Below are positions 32,245 to 40,985 of a stretch of DNA of 64,000 nucleotides, in pieces. The stretch is from NCBI GenBank assembly GCA_040381535.1, contig JBEIHF010000007.1, positions 1 to 64,000 on the forward strand. Direction: 5' to 3'. Origin of the DNA: Micavibrio_A sp040381535 (GTDB lineage Bacteria; Pseudomonadota; Alphaproteobacteria; Micavibrionales; Micavibrionaceae). Every line of letters begins with the position of its first letter. Within the stretch, counting starts at the first letter, position 1. Below the pieces are notes generated by a model, which saw only the letters and a program-made list of their open reading frames with translations, had not been told where the DNA came from and searched no databases. The translations under genes and the position numbers were made by a program.

Positions 32245-32754
32245 TTATCGGGAGATCAGGGCGGGCTCACCCACGGAACCGTGGAGCCTTACGAGATCAA
32301 GCAGTGTGGCCTCGAGTTTGCGGGGCACTTTCGAATTATCACAGATCATGAACCACTGCTCTATCGCGCCTTCTGCGATCCAACGTTTTTCGCATTCCGA
32401 CAGAATCTCCGGCACATCGCTGTGGGTAGGATCGAACGCAAAATTTTCCAGCCCCTGCTCCGTCTGAACAACCGCGAAAGGGATATTGTGGAATGTCCAT
32501 TTATGTCCTTCGGGAAAAGGCAAAATAGCCGAACCGGATTGAAAATTACGTTGGGTAAGTAAACCGCCGATAAGCCGCGTGCGGAAATTACAGCCGTTGT
32601 CCTTTTCCTCCAAAAGCAGTGTGTTTTTCATGGACAGCAGTTCGGCATGAAACGCCCATGCTTCATGCATGGTCATTGGACGCGGTATTTCCGACTGCGG
32701 CCCAACCGCAAGTGCTTCAAAATAATCAGAAAAAGGCAGTTTCAAGTTTTTCAT
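32245..32754 (-). CDS. Hypothetical protein
   Basis: This 169-residue protein has an N-terminal M-K-N-L-K-L-P-F-S-D-Y-F-E and a Trp/Phe-rich core (HKWTFHNIPFAVVQTEQ). I recognise no domain, and no export signal is seen. Its stop touches that of the opposite gene at 32244. It lies between the LysM/M23 gene and yajC but is 76 bp from the former, so its operon status is unclear. Confidence 0.5.
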   Translation of the reverse strand: MKNLKLPFSDYFEALAVGPQSEIPRPMTMHEAWAFHAELLSMKNTLLLEEKDNGCNFRTRLIGGLLTQRNFQSGSAILPFPEGHKWTFHNIPFAVVQTEQGLENFAFDPTHSDVPEILSECEKRWIAEGAIEQWFMICDNSKVPRKLEATLLDLVRLHGSVGEPALISR

Positions 32755-32830
32755 AACGTATAAACAATAAGGGAGCGCTAATATTTATGCAAGCTTTTAC
32801 ATCGCGCCTTATAACAGGCCTATATGGGCG

Positions 32831-33874
32831 TTACAAATAGCTGTCGGGATTGACCGGGTTGGTTCCTTTGCGGATTTCAAAGTGCAATTGGGGTGAATCC
32901 ACCTGTCCTGTCGAACCGACCGTCCCGATGCTTTGCCCGACCCTTACAGTGTCGCCTTTTTTGACGAGCATTTTGTCCATGTGCGCGTATGCGGTCATGT
33001 AACGATCGCCATGGCGGATGAGCACGAGATTGCCGTAGCCCTGCATTTCTCCGCCCGTGTAGGCGACGACGCCGTTTTCAGCCGCACGCACCGCCGTGCC
33101 GCGCGGCGCCTTGATGTTAATACCATCATTATGAAGACCGTCGGCTTTCGGGCCGTAACCCGAAACGATTTTGCCATCGACAGGGCGCATGAATTTACCC
33201 GAACCGCGCGGCGGAATTTTGGGTGCGATTTGCGGCTGCACGGCGGCGACCTTTTGAACCGTTGCCTTCTGCACATTCGGTTGCGGCGGATAACCCGTTG
33301 TGGCCGCCGTTGTTTGCGGTGGAAGCGGCACAGATGTAATTGTGCCCGTCTGCATTCCAGGCGGCGGCGCCAACACTTCGGATTCCACGGATTCCACTTT
33401 CAGTGGCGGCATATTGTCGAATGACGAGGTCGTGTTGGCCGCGAATTCTTCTTCTAGTTTCGGCTGCGGCGCAGGCAAGCGCAAAACCTGCCCTGTGTTC
33501 AGCGCATAGGGCGCCTGTAGATTGTTGATTTTTGCCATTTCAGATGTGGATGCGTTAAACAAACGCGACACGCCGTTGAGCGTATCACCGGGACGCACTT
33601 TATATTCGTTGGGCGGCGGGAGTCTTAAACGGTAGCCGAGTTGCAGATTATACGGCGCGGACAAATGATTGATGGAAATGATTTCACGAAGCGGCAGATT
33701 GTAATCTTGTGACACCGTATAAACCGTATCGCCCGCTAGCACCGTGTGCATGCCTGTCGTTCCTGCCCCGCCGCCTTGTTGATATGTAACAACTTCAGCG
33801 GGTAATTGCTGGCCCGTAGGAGTAAGACAAGATGTGAGTGCGAGCGTTACGAGGATGGCGGAGATTTTTTTCAC
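32831..33874 (-). CDS. LysM/M23 cell-wall lipoprotein (NlpD-like)
   Basis: This 347-residue lipoprotein has a lipobox LTSC (Cys16). Two LysM domains follow, at about 42-88 (HTVLAGDTVYTVSQDY) and 90-135 (YKVRPGDTLNGVSRLF), then a Pro/Thr linker and a LytM/M23 domain (about 227-347). The first metal motif reads GLHNDGINI, where active enzymes have H-x(3)-D. The second, LHFEIR, has a single His rather than HxH. So it is probably non-catalytic, an amidase activator like NlpD. It overlaps pcm by 4 bp, as is usual in this class. Confidence 0.88.
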   Translation of the reverse strand: MKKISAILVTLALTSCLTPTGQQLPAEVVTYQQGGGAGTTGMHTVLAGDTVYTVSQDYNLPLREIISINHLSAPYNLQLGYRLRLPPPNEYKVRPGDTLNGVSRLFNASTSEMAKINNLQAPYALNTGQVLRLPAPQPKLEEEFAANTTSSFDNMPPLKVESVESEVLAPPPGMQTGTITSVPLPPQTTAATTGYPPQPNVQKATVQKVAAVQPQIAPKIPPRGSGKFMRPVDGKIVSGYGPKADGLHNDGINIKAPRGTAVRAAENGVVAYTGGEMQGYGNLVLIRHGDRYMTAYAHMDKMLVKKGDTVRVGQSIGTVGSTGQVDSPQLHFEIRKGTNPVNPDSYL

Positions 33875-34557
33875 GCGACCTCCGCCTCTTTCTTTTTCAC
33901 TGATGGCGCGATGTCGGGAAGCAGCGGTACAAAACGTACAGGCATGATATCACGGAACGAATATGTTTCTTCGGAATCTTTTTTATAGCGGCGGAGCATT
34001 TGTTCCCCGGGCGGGCCGATAGGAATAACCATGATACCGCCGATGGCCAATTGATCGATCAAGGCAGTGGGCGGTTTTTCGCGCGCGGCACAGGTAACGA
34101 TGACGCGGTCGAACGGGTGCTGGTCCATGCCGTGAATGCGCGGCCAGCCTTTCATACCATCCGCGCAGATAGTCGTGACATTGCGCAAAGCCAATTCACG
34201 AAACATGATTTCCGCTTTTTCGAGAAGCGGTCTGTGGCGTTCGATCGTGTAAACGCGGCGGCAAAGTTTCGACAATATCGCGGCCTGATATCCCGACCCC
34301 GTTCCGATTTCGAGAACCTTATGACGGTCGGTGAGTTCCAGCGCCTGCGTCATCGTTGCGACAACAGTCGGCTGAGAAATCGTCTGACCTTCATCGATGG
34401 GGAGAGCGATATCTTTCCACGCATCCTGTTCCGACCCCAACAATACGAATTTTTCGCGCGGGATGGATTCAATCGCGTTCAGCACGCGCTCGTCCGTAAT
34501 ATTGGACTGGCTGCGCAAATGCTCTATCAGGTCTTTTTTCTTGCGGGTGAAGGGCAC
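33871..34557 (-). CDS. pcm: Protein-L-isoaspartate O-methyltransferase
   Basis: This 228-residue repair enzyme methylates isoaspartyl residues in damaged proteins using SAM. Motifs: FVLLGSEQDAWKDIALPIDEGQTISQP, the SAM loop VLEIGTGSGYQAAILS, and DRVIVTCAA. A short basic tail (VKKKEAEVA) follows the domain. The start is GTG 34557 with AAAGG 8 nt upstream. In many alphaproteobacteria surE lies between serS and pcm. It is missing here. Confidence 0.95.
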   Translation of the reverse strand: MPFTRKKKDLIEHLRSQSNITDERVLNAIESIPREKFVLLGSEQDAWKDIALPIDEGQTISQPTVVATMTQALELTDRHKVLEIGTGSGYQAAILSKLCRRVYTIERHRPLLEKAEIMFRELALRNVTTICADGMKGWPRIHGMDQHPFDRVIVTCAAREKPPTALIDQLAIGGIMVIPIGPPGEQMLRRYKKDSEETYSFRDIMPVRFVPLLPDIAPSVKKKEAEVA

Positions 34558-34584
34558 GAGGCACCTTTCGGATGGATGAAGCTT

Positions 34585-35892
34585 CTAGGAAGCGTTTTTC
34601 AACGCACCCTTATTGTGATTCATCGGGAGAATCTTGTCCAGCCCGCCCATATACTGCCTAAGAACCTTTGGCACAAACACCCCGCCGTCGGCAGGATCGT
34701 AGTAATTTTCCAGAACAGCGATAAGGGCACGGCCCACGGCTACGCCGGAACCGTTCAACGTATGGACAAAGCGCGTGTTTTTCTCGCCCTTGGCGCGGTA
34801 CCGCGCGTTCATGCGGCGGGCCTGAAAGTCGCTGCAATTGGAGCAGCTTGATATTTCGCGGTAACGGTTTTGCCCGGGCAGCCAAACTTCGATGTCATAG
34901 GTTTTATAGGAACTGAAGCCTGCATCGCCCGTACAGAGCACAATCGTGCGGTAAGGCAATTCGAGTTTTTTCAAAATGTTTTCGGCGCATTGGGTCATGC
35001 GCTGATGCTCCGCTTCGCTTTCCTCCGGCGCAGTTACCGAAACCATTTCAACCTTGTAGAACTGGTGCTGGCGGATCATGCCTTTGGTGTCTTTGCCCGC
35101 GGCGCCCGCTTCCTGACGGAAACACGGCGTAAAAGCGGTGTAACGGCGCGGCAATGTTTCTTCTTCCACGATCTCTTCCGCGACGATGTTCGTCAGCGGC
35201 ACTTCTGATGTAGGAATCAGCCAGTCGCCACGTGTGGTCTGGAACTGGTCATCACGGAATTTTGGCAATTGACCTGTGCCGTACATGGTTTTGTCGTTCA
35301 CCATCAAGGGCGGGGAAACTTCGGTATAGCCGTGCTCGTCCGTGTGCGTATCGAGCATGAATTGCGCCAGCGCGCGCTCCAGTCGGGCCAAGCCGCCATT
35401 CATGTACACAAAGCGCGATCCCGAAACTTTCGCGGCAGTTTCGAAATCCATCATGCCGAGACCTTCACCGATGGCATCATGTTCTTTGGCGGAATTAAGG
35501 CGTTTAGGTTCACCATGTTTGCGAATTTCGACATTCTGTTCTTCGCCGTCACCGTCTGGAATATCTTTTGCCTGAACATTCGGCAAGCTTGCCAGATGTT
35601 GGTTCAGGGATTCAGCTAGCGTCGCTTCGCGTTGTTCCAATTCCGTCATACGGTTTTTTAGCGCATTGACTTCATCCATCAGCGCTTTCGCATCCCCGCC
35701 CTTGCCTTTTATCATCCCGATTTCTTTGGATTTGTCATTGCGGGTGGATTGCAAGGATTGGAGTTCCGTCTGCACGGTGCGGCGTTCCTCATCCAGTTTT
35801 AAAAGCGCGGGGCTCTGGGCGGGAAGCTTACGGCGGGCCATCGCCTTGTCGAAAGTGGCGGGGTCTTGCCGTATGGCCTTGATGTCGTGCAT
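34585..35892 (-). CDS. serS: Seryl-tRNA synthetase
   Basis: This 435-residue class II synthetase charges tRNA-Ser, including the tRNA-Ser(CGA) of this window. The N-terminal coiled coil (about residues 25-100) binds the long variable arm. Motif 2 is FRQEAGAAGKDTKGMIRQHQF, and motif 3 is NGSGVAVGRALIAVLENY. ATG 35892 (MHDIKAIRQDP) is the family's normal N terminus. A longer frame to 36063 adds an unrelated 57-residue extension that overlaps the divergent gene. AAGGA lies 8 nt upstream of 35892. Confidence 0.97.
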   Translation of the reverse strand: MHDIKAIRQDPATFDKAMARRKLPAQSPALLKLDEERRTVQTELQSLQSTRNDKSKEIGMIKGKGGDAKALMDEVNALKNRMTELEQREATLAESLNQHLASLPNVQAKDIPDGDGEEQNVEIRKHGEPKRLNSAKEHDAIGEGLGMMDFETAAKVSGSRFVYMNGGLARLERALAQFMLDTHTDEHGYTEVSPPLMVNDKTMYGTGQLPKFRDDQFQTTRGDWLIPTSEVPLTNIVAEEIVEEETLPRRYTAFTPCFRQEAGAAGKDTKGMIRQHQFYKVEMVSVTAPEESEAEHQRMTQCAENILKKLELPYRTIVLCTGDAGFSSYKTYDIEVWLPGQNRYREISSCSNCSDFQARRMNARYRAKGEKNTRFVHTLNGSGVAVGRALIAVLENYYDPADGGVFVPKVLRQYMGGLDKILPMNHNKGALKNAS

Positions 35893-35973
35893 TGACGTAT
35901 CCTTAGAATTAATTAACTTAATACTGTCAGGGTTTTCGTATGAACCTGACGAAGTGGCTGAATATAGTAAGAA

Positions 35974-36855
35974 ATGACCCAATTTAACAAGAAAACTATT
36001 ACCGGAATTTATAACCTTTCCGAACCTTTGGACGGTATTCCGTTGATATTCGACTCCCCCCACAGCGGCATGGCGTATCCGTCCGACTTCGATTTCGCGT
36101 GCGATTTCGCCGTTCTGGAAAAGGCGGAGGACAAATATGTAGATGATTTATATTCCGCCGCGCCGGACCATGGCGCCACGCTGCTCTGCGCCGAATTTCC
36201 CAGATCTTACATAGACGTCAACCGCTGCGACAAGGACATCGATATCGATTTGCTGTCCGACGCCTGGCCGCATGATTTGGACCCGACGCCCAGAAGCCAC
36301 GCGGGTATCGGATTGATCCGCCGCCTCGTCAAACCCGGTGTTCCGTTATATTGCCGCCCCCTCAAATCCGCTGAAGTCTATCACCGCATCGAAACCTGTT
36401 ACCGCCCCTATCACACGGAACTCGAAAACGTGATCGAAAACCTGCACTACAAGCACGGACAGGTCTGGCACATCAATTGCCATTCCATGCCGACATCCGA
36501 AGCCAATTCCTTCCGCGCCAGCCCGCTCAAAGCCGCCGACTTCGTTTTGGGGGATCGCGACGGAACGACATGCGACAAGCATTTCACCCACGCGGTCCGA
36601 GATTACATCAAAGGGATGGGATACAAGGTTTCGGTCAACGACCCGTACAAGGGCGTGGAACTGGTCCGTCGCTATTCCAACCCCGCAACAGGCAGGCACT
36701 CCTTGCAGGTCGAGGTATCGCGCGGACTTTACATGAACGAAGACACGTATAAGAAGTCAGAGAATTTCATCAGGCTGCAGGTCGATATCGAAAAGCTGAT
36801 CAAATTCTGCGCCGATTACGTGCAGGCGCAATCCTTGCCCATGGCGGCGGATTGA
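35974..36855 (+). CDS. N-formylglutamate amidohydrolase
   Basis: This 293-residue HutG/FGase family hydrolase shows PLIFDSPHSGMAYP near the N terminus with a metal-binding His, the EFPRSYIDVNR segment, a conserved Arg and His in the middle, and HINCHSMPT. The family hydrolyses N-formyl-L-glutamate at the end of one histidine degradation route. No other hut gene is adjacent, so another formyl or acyl amino acid is possible. Its 3' end overlaps the convergent lipB by 40 bp. Confidence 0.88.
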   Translation: MTQFNKKTITGIYNLSEPLDGIPLIFDSPHSGMAYPSDFDFACDFAVLEKAEDKYVDDLYSAAPDHGATLLCAEFPRSYIDVNRCDKDIDIDLLSDAWPHDLDPTPRSHAGIGLIRRLVKPGVPLYCRPLKSAEVYHRIETCYRPYHTELENVIENLHYKHGQVWHINCHSMPTSEANSFRASPLKAADFVLGDRDGTTCDKHFTHAVRDYIKGMGYKVSVNDPYKGVELVRRYSNPATGRHSLQVEVSRGLYMNEDTYKKSENFIRLQVDIEKLIKFCADYVQAQSLPMAAD

Positions 36856-37481
36856 GCATCTGAACCAAAAACGGATTCAAATTTTGCTATAAGAACTTTA
36901 TCCAACGCACTAATTTCAATCATTTTTCCAAGATCGTACATCGAAGTCACCCCGTATTCGGAAATGCCGCACGGCACAATACCGTTGAAATGGGAGAGGT
37001 CGGGATTAACGTTAATGGAGATACCGTGAAGGGTGATCCAATGACGCACGCGCACGCCGATGGCTGCGATTTTCTTTTCGCCCTTGGGCGTTACCACCCA
37101 GATTCCGATGCGACCTGCTCTGCGCTCCCCCTTGATACCGAAATGCGCCAGCGTACGAATGATGATCTCTTCAAGATCACACACATATTTTTTGATATCA
37201 GGGGCTTGCTGACGTTTCTTTAAATCCGTCATCAAATAGGCCACGCGCTGGCCCGGCCCATGATATGTGTATTCGCCGCCCCGCCCCGCCTCAAAAACCG
37301 GAAATGCAGGATTGAGAAGGTCCTTCGCCTTGGCCGAGGTGCCCGCCGTGTAAAGCGGTGGATGCTCGAGCAACCACAAAAGATCGTCCGACTGCCCCGC
37401 ATGAATAGCAGCCACCCGCCCGTCCATGGTTTGAAGGGCGTCCTGATAGGCAATAGGCTGTTCCGAAATAATAATTTCCAT
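36816..37481 (-). CDS. lipB: Octanoyltransferase LipB
   Basis: This 221-residue enzyme moves octanoate from acyl carrier protein to lipoyl domains, such as that of GcvH encoded at 15.7 kb. It has GRGGEYTYHGPGQ (67-79), the conserved Lys near KKIAAIGVR (136-144) and the catalytic Cys171 in GIVPCGISEYGVTS. ATG 37481 gives the usual N terminus. An in-frame ATG at 37511 adds 10 residues. The last 40 bp overlap the opposite FGase gene. Confidence 0.95.
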   Translation of the reverse strand: MEIIISEQPIAYQDALQTMDGRVAAIHAGQSDDLLWLLEHPPLYTAGTSAKAKDLLNPAFPVFEAGRGGEYTYHGPGQRVAYLMTDLKKRQQAPDIKKYVCDLEEIIIRTLAHFGIKGERRAGRIGIWVVTPKGEKKIAAIGVRVRHWITLHGISINVNPDLSHFNGIVPCGISEYGVTSMYDLGKMIEISALDKVLIAKFESVFGSDAQSAAMGKDCACT

Positions 37482-37541
37482 ATTTATTTGACAAATTTCA
37501 TGTTTTGCCATAAAGGATGCGGCGGTAAATAAGAGGTATAT

Positions 37542-38006
37542 ATGACGTCGCCTGACCCTACAAGCAAACCCGTTTTGAAACTTTCCGAGATATTCAAGGA
37601 AACGGACACCATCGCCTACGGGCCTTTCAAGCTGACCAACCTGCATCAAAGATACGATCTAGCGGAATTTTTGGTGCATGGCACCGAGATCAAAATCATG
37701 CCGCAGGAAAAAAAGCTTATGGCGCTTTTGATCTCCTTGAAAGGCGAATATCTGACACGCAAAATATATGACGATGCATTGGAGAGCGAAAAACCATCCA
37801 ACCAGAAAAAAATACAAATCTACGTTCATTCAATACGCAAACGCATCGCTGCACAACTCAAAGGCACTGAAATGGAGGGAATGGCCAAAGATTTCCAAAA
37901 AATTTTTGAATCTGCCAATCCTGTGCGTTCGGATGGCGAAAAAGGCGAGGAATTACCACCCGCCTATCGCGGTGCATATAGACTTTCCACCCTCACCTTG
38001 TCCTAA
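37542..38006 (+). CDS. Stand-alone OmpR-type winged-helix regulator
   Basis: This 154-residue protein has no receiver domain. Residues about 45-150 fit the OmpR/PhoB DNA-binding domain: IKIMPQEKKLMALLISLKGEYLTRK, a recognition helix region QKKIQIYVHSIRKRIAAQL, and a C-terminal wing RGAYRLSTL where classic members have R-G-x-G-Y. A 20-residue insertion sits between the recognition helix and wing. It may be driven by an unlinked partner or act constitutively. The small gene downstream follows after 48 bp. Confidence 0.65.
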   Translation: MTSPDPTSKPVLKLSEIFKETDTIAYGPFKLTNLHQRYDLAEFLVHGTEIKIMPQEKKLMALLISLKGEYLTRKIYDDALESEKPSNQKKIQIYVHSIRKRIAAQLKGTEMEGMAKDFQKIFESANPVRSDGEKGEELPPAYRGAYRLSTLTLS

Positions 38007-38054
38007 ATGGCGATACCACAACAATAAATTTACATAAAATAAGGATGTTCGCGT

Positions 38055-38360
38055 ATGACTTGTGAAATTTCTCCGACGGTGGGATTTATAGCCGCCGCTT
38101 CCAGCGCCGTTGAGAAGGCAACCTGCGAACAGCCCGATATCGCCAAGACCGCGGCAAATATATTGCTCGACCTTGCGTCGTTCCGCCCATCTTCCAAAAC
38201 AATGGTTTCAGGGCATGAAGTCTTACTCACACAGCAGCATATCAACTTAACGGTTCTGCACGGACCTCATGCCGAAGGCGTCAAACAGGGCGTGCTAAGT
38301 ATTTTCACCAAACTGCCCGAATATAAGCGCCTGCCCGCCGAATGGCATAACCGCTGCTAA
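38055..38360 (+). CDS. Hypothetical protein
   Basis: This 101-residue protein (MTCEISPTVGFIAAASSAVEKATC...) contains three Cys and a helix-rich first half. I see no known motif. It could be co-transcribed with the winged-helix regulator 48 bp upstream. AAGGA lies 11 nt before the start, at long spacing. Confidence 0.45.
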   Translation: MTCEISPTVGFIAAASSAVEKATCEQPDIAKTAANILLDLASFRPSSKTMVSGHEVLLTQQHINLTVLHGPHAEGVKQGVLSIFTKLPEYKRLPAEWHNRC

Positions 38361-38455
38361 ACGTTTGTTGACGCACCGCGTCAGTTTCATTAGATATCTT
38401 GCACCGCAATGAGGCTAAGGCTTGCCGAGGCCCCTGCGGTTTGATAGGAAACCTC

Positions 38456-38469
38456 TGTCTTTAAAGACA
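38456..38469. promoter_or_regulatory. 14-bp perfect palindrome before tRNA-Leu
   Basis: TGTCTTTAAAGACA ends 9 bp upstream of tRNA-Leu, about where its transcription start should be. It could be an operator or a chance palindrome. Confidence 0.25.
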
Positions 38470-38478
38470 AATTTATCC

Positions 38479-38565
38479 GCGCCCATGGCGGAATTGGTAG
38501 ACGCGTAACGTTGAGGTCGTTATGGGAGAAATCCCGTGGAAGTTCGAGTCTTCTTGGGCGCACCA
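38479..38565 (+). tRNA. tRNA-Leu(GAG)
   Basis: An 87-nt tRNA. Acceptor GCGCCCA pairs with TGGGCGC, followed by discriminator A and an encoded CCA. The D arm contains GCGGAATTGGTAGACGC, typical of leucine tRNAs. The anticodon stem TAACG/CGTTA holds loop TTGAGGT with anticodon GAG. A long variable arm (TATGGGAGAAATCCCGT) marks a class II tRNA. T arm GGAAG-TTCGAGT-CTTCT. Confidence 0.95.
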
Positions 38566-38628
38566 TCCTTCTCACTCTGAGGAGGACGGGGTAATATATA
38601 AAAACTTTTTTTCAAAAGGTCCTATTCA

Positions 38629-40971
38629 ATGTCCGACGACGATGATCTCCGTGAAGCCGCATTAGACTATCATCGGCTTCCGACGCCCGGAAAAATTTCC
38701 ATCAAGCCGACGACATCGCTCGCCACACAACGGGACCTTTCCCTCGCCTACTCTCCCGGTGTCGCCATTCCCTGCCTTGAAATCGAAAAAGATCCCTCTA
38801 AAGCGCTCGACTACACCAGCCGCGGAAATATCGTCGCGGTTATTTCAAACGGCACCGCAGTGCTAGGTCTTGGAAATCTTGGCGCGCTGGCTTCCAAACC
38901 TGTGATGGAAGGAAAAGCGGTTCTCTTTAAAAAATTCGCCAACATCGATTCCTTCGATCTGGAAGTTGATGAAACGGAAATAGATGCATTCGTGGAATGT
39001 GTTGCCAGACTGGAACCCAGCTTCGGCGGGATCAACCTTGAAGACATCAAAGCCCCTGAATGTTTCGAAATCGAACGCCGTTTGCGCGAGCGCATGAAAA
39101 TCCCCGTATTCCATGACGACCAGCACGGCACCGCGATCATCGTATCCGCCGCCATTTTAAACTGGCTGGAACTCAAGGGCAAAAAAATTACGGATGTGAA
39201 ACTGGTCGCCAATGGCGCTGGCGCATCCGCATTGGCCTGCCTGACACTTTTGAACCTGCTCGGCATGCCCAAGGACAACATCATTGTCTGCGACAGAAAA
39301 GGCGTCGTCTATAAAGGCCGCCCCGAAGGAATGGACCAATATAAAGAAAAATTCGCCAACAAAACGAATGCAAGAACGCTCGAAGACGCAATTGATGGCG
39401 CGCATATCTTCCTCGGCCTCTCAGGCCCAAATGTTTTGGATGCAAACAAAGTGAAAAAAATGGGCAAAGCGCCACTTATCATGGCGCTCTCCAACCCTAC
39501 GCCAGAAATTATGCCCGATGAAGCGTTGAAGGGTAAGCCCGATGCCATAATCTGCACGGGACGCTCCGACTTCCCGAACCAGGTGAACAACGTGCTGTGC
39601 TTCCCGTTCATCTTCCGCGGCGCGCTCGATGTAGGCGCTACGGCAATCAACGAAGAAATGAAAATCGCGTGCGTGAAAGCCATTGCCGCTCTCGCCCGCC
39701 GCGAGGCGACAGATGAAGTTATCGCCGCTTACCCGAACGAAGATTTGACGTTCGGCCCGAGCTATATGATCCCCAAACCCTTTGATCCGCGTTTGATCAC
39801 GGAACTTTCCATCGCCGTCGCCAAAGCCGCGATAGAATCCGGCGTCGCCACGCGCCCGATCACCGATTGGGATGCTTACAAAGAAAAGCTCCAACAATAC
39901 AACGCGCGCTCCACCATGGTCATGCGCCCGCTTTTCTCCTACGCGAAAGACAATCCCAAGCGCATCGTTTACTGCGAAGGTGAAGAAGACCATGTCTTGC
40001 GCGCCATCCAGATGGTACTCGACGAAAAAATCGCAAAACCGATCATCATCGGCCGCCGTGAAGTCGTCACCACGCGCATAAAACGCCTGCGTCTCAATAT
40101 GCAAGAAGGCACGGATTTCGAACTGGTCGATCCCGAAAACGATTCGCGTTACAAAACATACTGGGAAAATTATCACCGCATCATGGAACGCCGCGGTGTT
40201 ACACCCGCCGTCGCCAAGATCACGGTGCGCACGCAACCTTCCGCGATCGGCGCTCTGATGGTTCAGATGGGCCATGCCGACGCCATCGTTTGCGGCGCTA
40301 TCGGTGAATTCCAGAACCATATGTATCATGTCGTGGATATCATCGGATTGAAACCCGGCGTGGAAACAGCTGCAGCCTTGCGCGCACTGCTATTGCCCAA
40401 AGGTATTTTCTTCGTGTGCGATACGCACGTGAACCCCGACCCCAGCATTTCGCAAATATCGGAAATGACCCTGATGGCGTGCGAGGAAATACGCCGCTTC
40501 GGTATTATCCCCAAAGTCGCCATGCTTTCGCATTCTAACTTCGGATCGCACCGCGACAATTCCGCGTTCAAAATGCGCGCGGCGACCATCGACTTGAAAC
40601 AACGCGACCCGAACCTTGAAATTGATGGGGAAATGCACGCAGATACGGCGCTTTCGGAAACTATGCGCAAAACCCTGATGCCCAATTCGACATTGAAGGA
40701 CAATGCCAACCTTCTCATCATGCCCAATCTCGAGGCGGCCAATATTTCCTTCAATATGTTGAAGGTCCTTGGCGAGGGCATTCCTATCGGGCCAGTCCTT
40801 TTAGGCGTATCCAAACCGTCTTATATTATCACACCTTCAGTAACGACCCGTGGTATATTGAACGTATCCGCGCTGGCCAGCGTCGCGGCGCAGGCTCTCG
40901 AGGACGGTAACTCCAAAACCACCCGAACTACCAACAATAATCCTAAGAAAAAACCTACTAAAGCTGCCTGA
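38629..40971 (+). CDS. maeB: NADP-dependent malic enzyme fused to phosphotransacetylase-like domain
   Basis: This 780-residue MaeB-type enzyme decarboxylates malate to pyruvate with NADPH production. The malic enzyme part (residues 1 to about 430) has SLAYSPGVAIPCLEI, GTAVLGLGNLGALASKPVMEGK, FHDDQHGTAI and the NAD(P) loop VANGAGASALA. The second part (about 440-760) is a phosphate acetyltransferase-like domain, usually non-catalytic and regulatory in this family. A Lys/Thr/Asn-rich tail ends the protein. mgtE begins 14 bp downstream, so the two are likely co-transcribed. Confidence 0.96.
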   Translation: MSDDDDLREAALDYHRLPTPGKISIKPTTSLATQRDLSLAYSPGVAIPCLEIEKDPSKALDYTSRGNIVAVISNGTAVLGLGNLGALASKPVMEGKAVLFKKFANIDSFDLEVDETEIDAFVECVARLEPSFGGINLEDIKAPECFEIERRLRERMKIPVFHDDQHGTAIIVSAAILNWLELKGKKITDVKLVANGAGASALACLTLLNLLGMPKDNIIVCDRKGVVYKGRPEGMDQYKEKFANKTNARTLEDAIDGAHIFLGLSGPNVLDANKVKKMGKAPLIMALSNPTPEIMPDEALKGKPDAIICTGRSDFPNQVNNVLCFPFIFRGALDVGATAINEEMKIACVKAIAALARREATDEVIAAYPNEDLTFGPSYMIPKPFDPRLITELSIAVAKAAIESGVATRPITDWDAYKEKLQQYNARSTMVMRPLFSYAKDNPKRIVYCEGEEDHVLRAIQMVLDEKIAKPIIIGRREVVTTRIKRLRLNMQEGTDFELVDPENDSRYKTYWENYHRIMERRGVTPAVAKITVRTQPSAIGALMVQMGHADAIVCGAIGEFQNHMYHVVDIIGLKPGVETAAALRALLLPKGIFFVCDTHVNPDPSISQISEMTLMACEEIRRFGIIPKVAMLSHSNFGSHRDNSAFKMRAATIDLKQRDPNLEIDGEMHADTALSETMRKTLMPNSTLKDNANLLIMPNLEAANISFNMLKVLGEGIPIGPVLLGVSKPSYIITPSVTTRGILNVSALASVAAQALEDGNSKTTRTTNNNPKKKPTKAA

Positions 40972-40985
40972 TTTCGGGGACCAAG

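Noticed and set aside
35893..36063. 57-residue N-terminal extension of SerS
   Set aside because: Seryl-tRNA synthetase normally starts at the MHDIKAIRQ-like sequence, which has a ribosome-binding site. The extension overlaps the divergent FGase gene.
39421..40329. 302-codon minus-strand frame inside maeB
   Set aside because: It lies wholly opposite well-conserved malic enzyme sequence. Its composition (His/Asp/Arg-rich) is typical of an antisense shadow.
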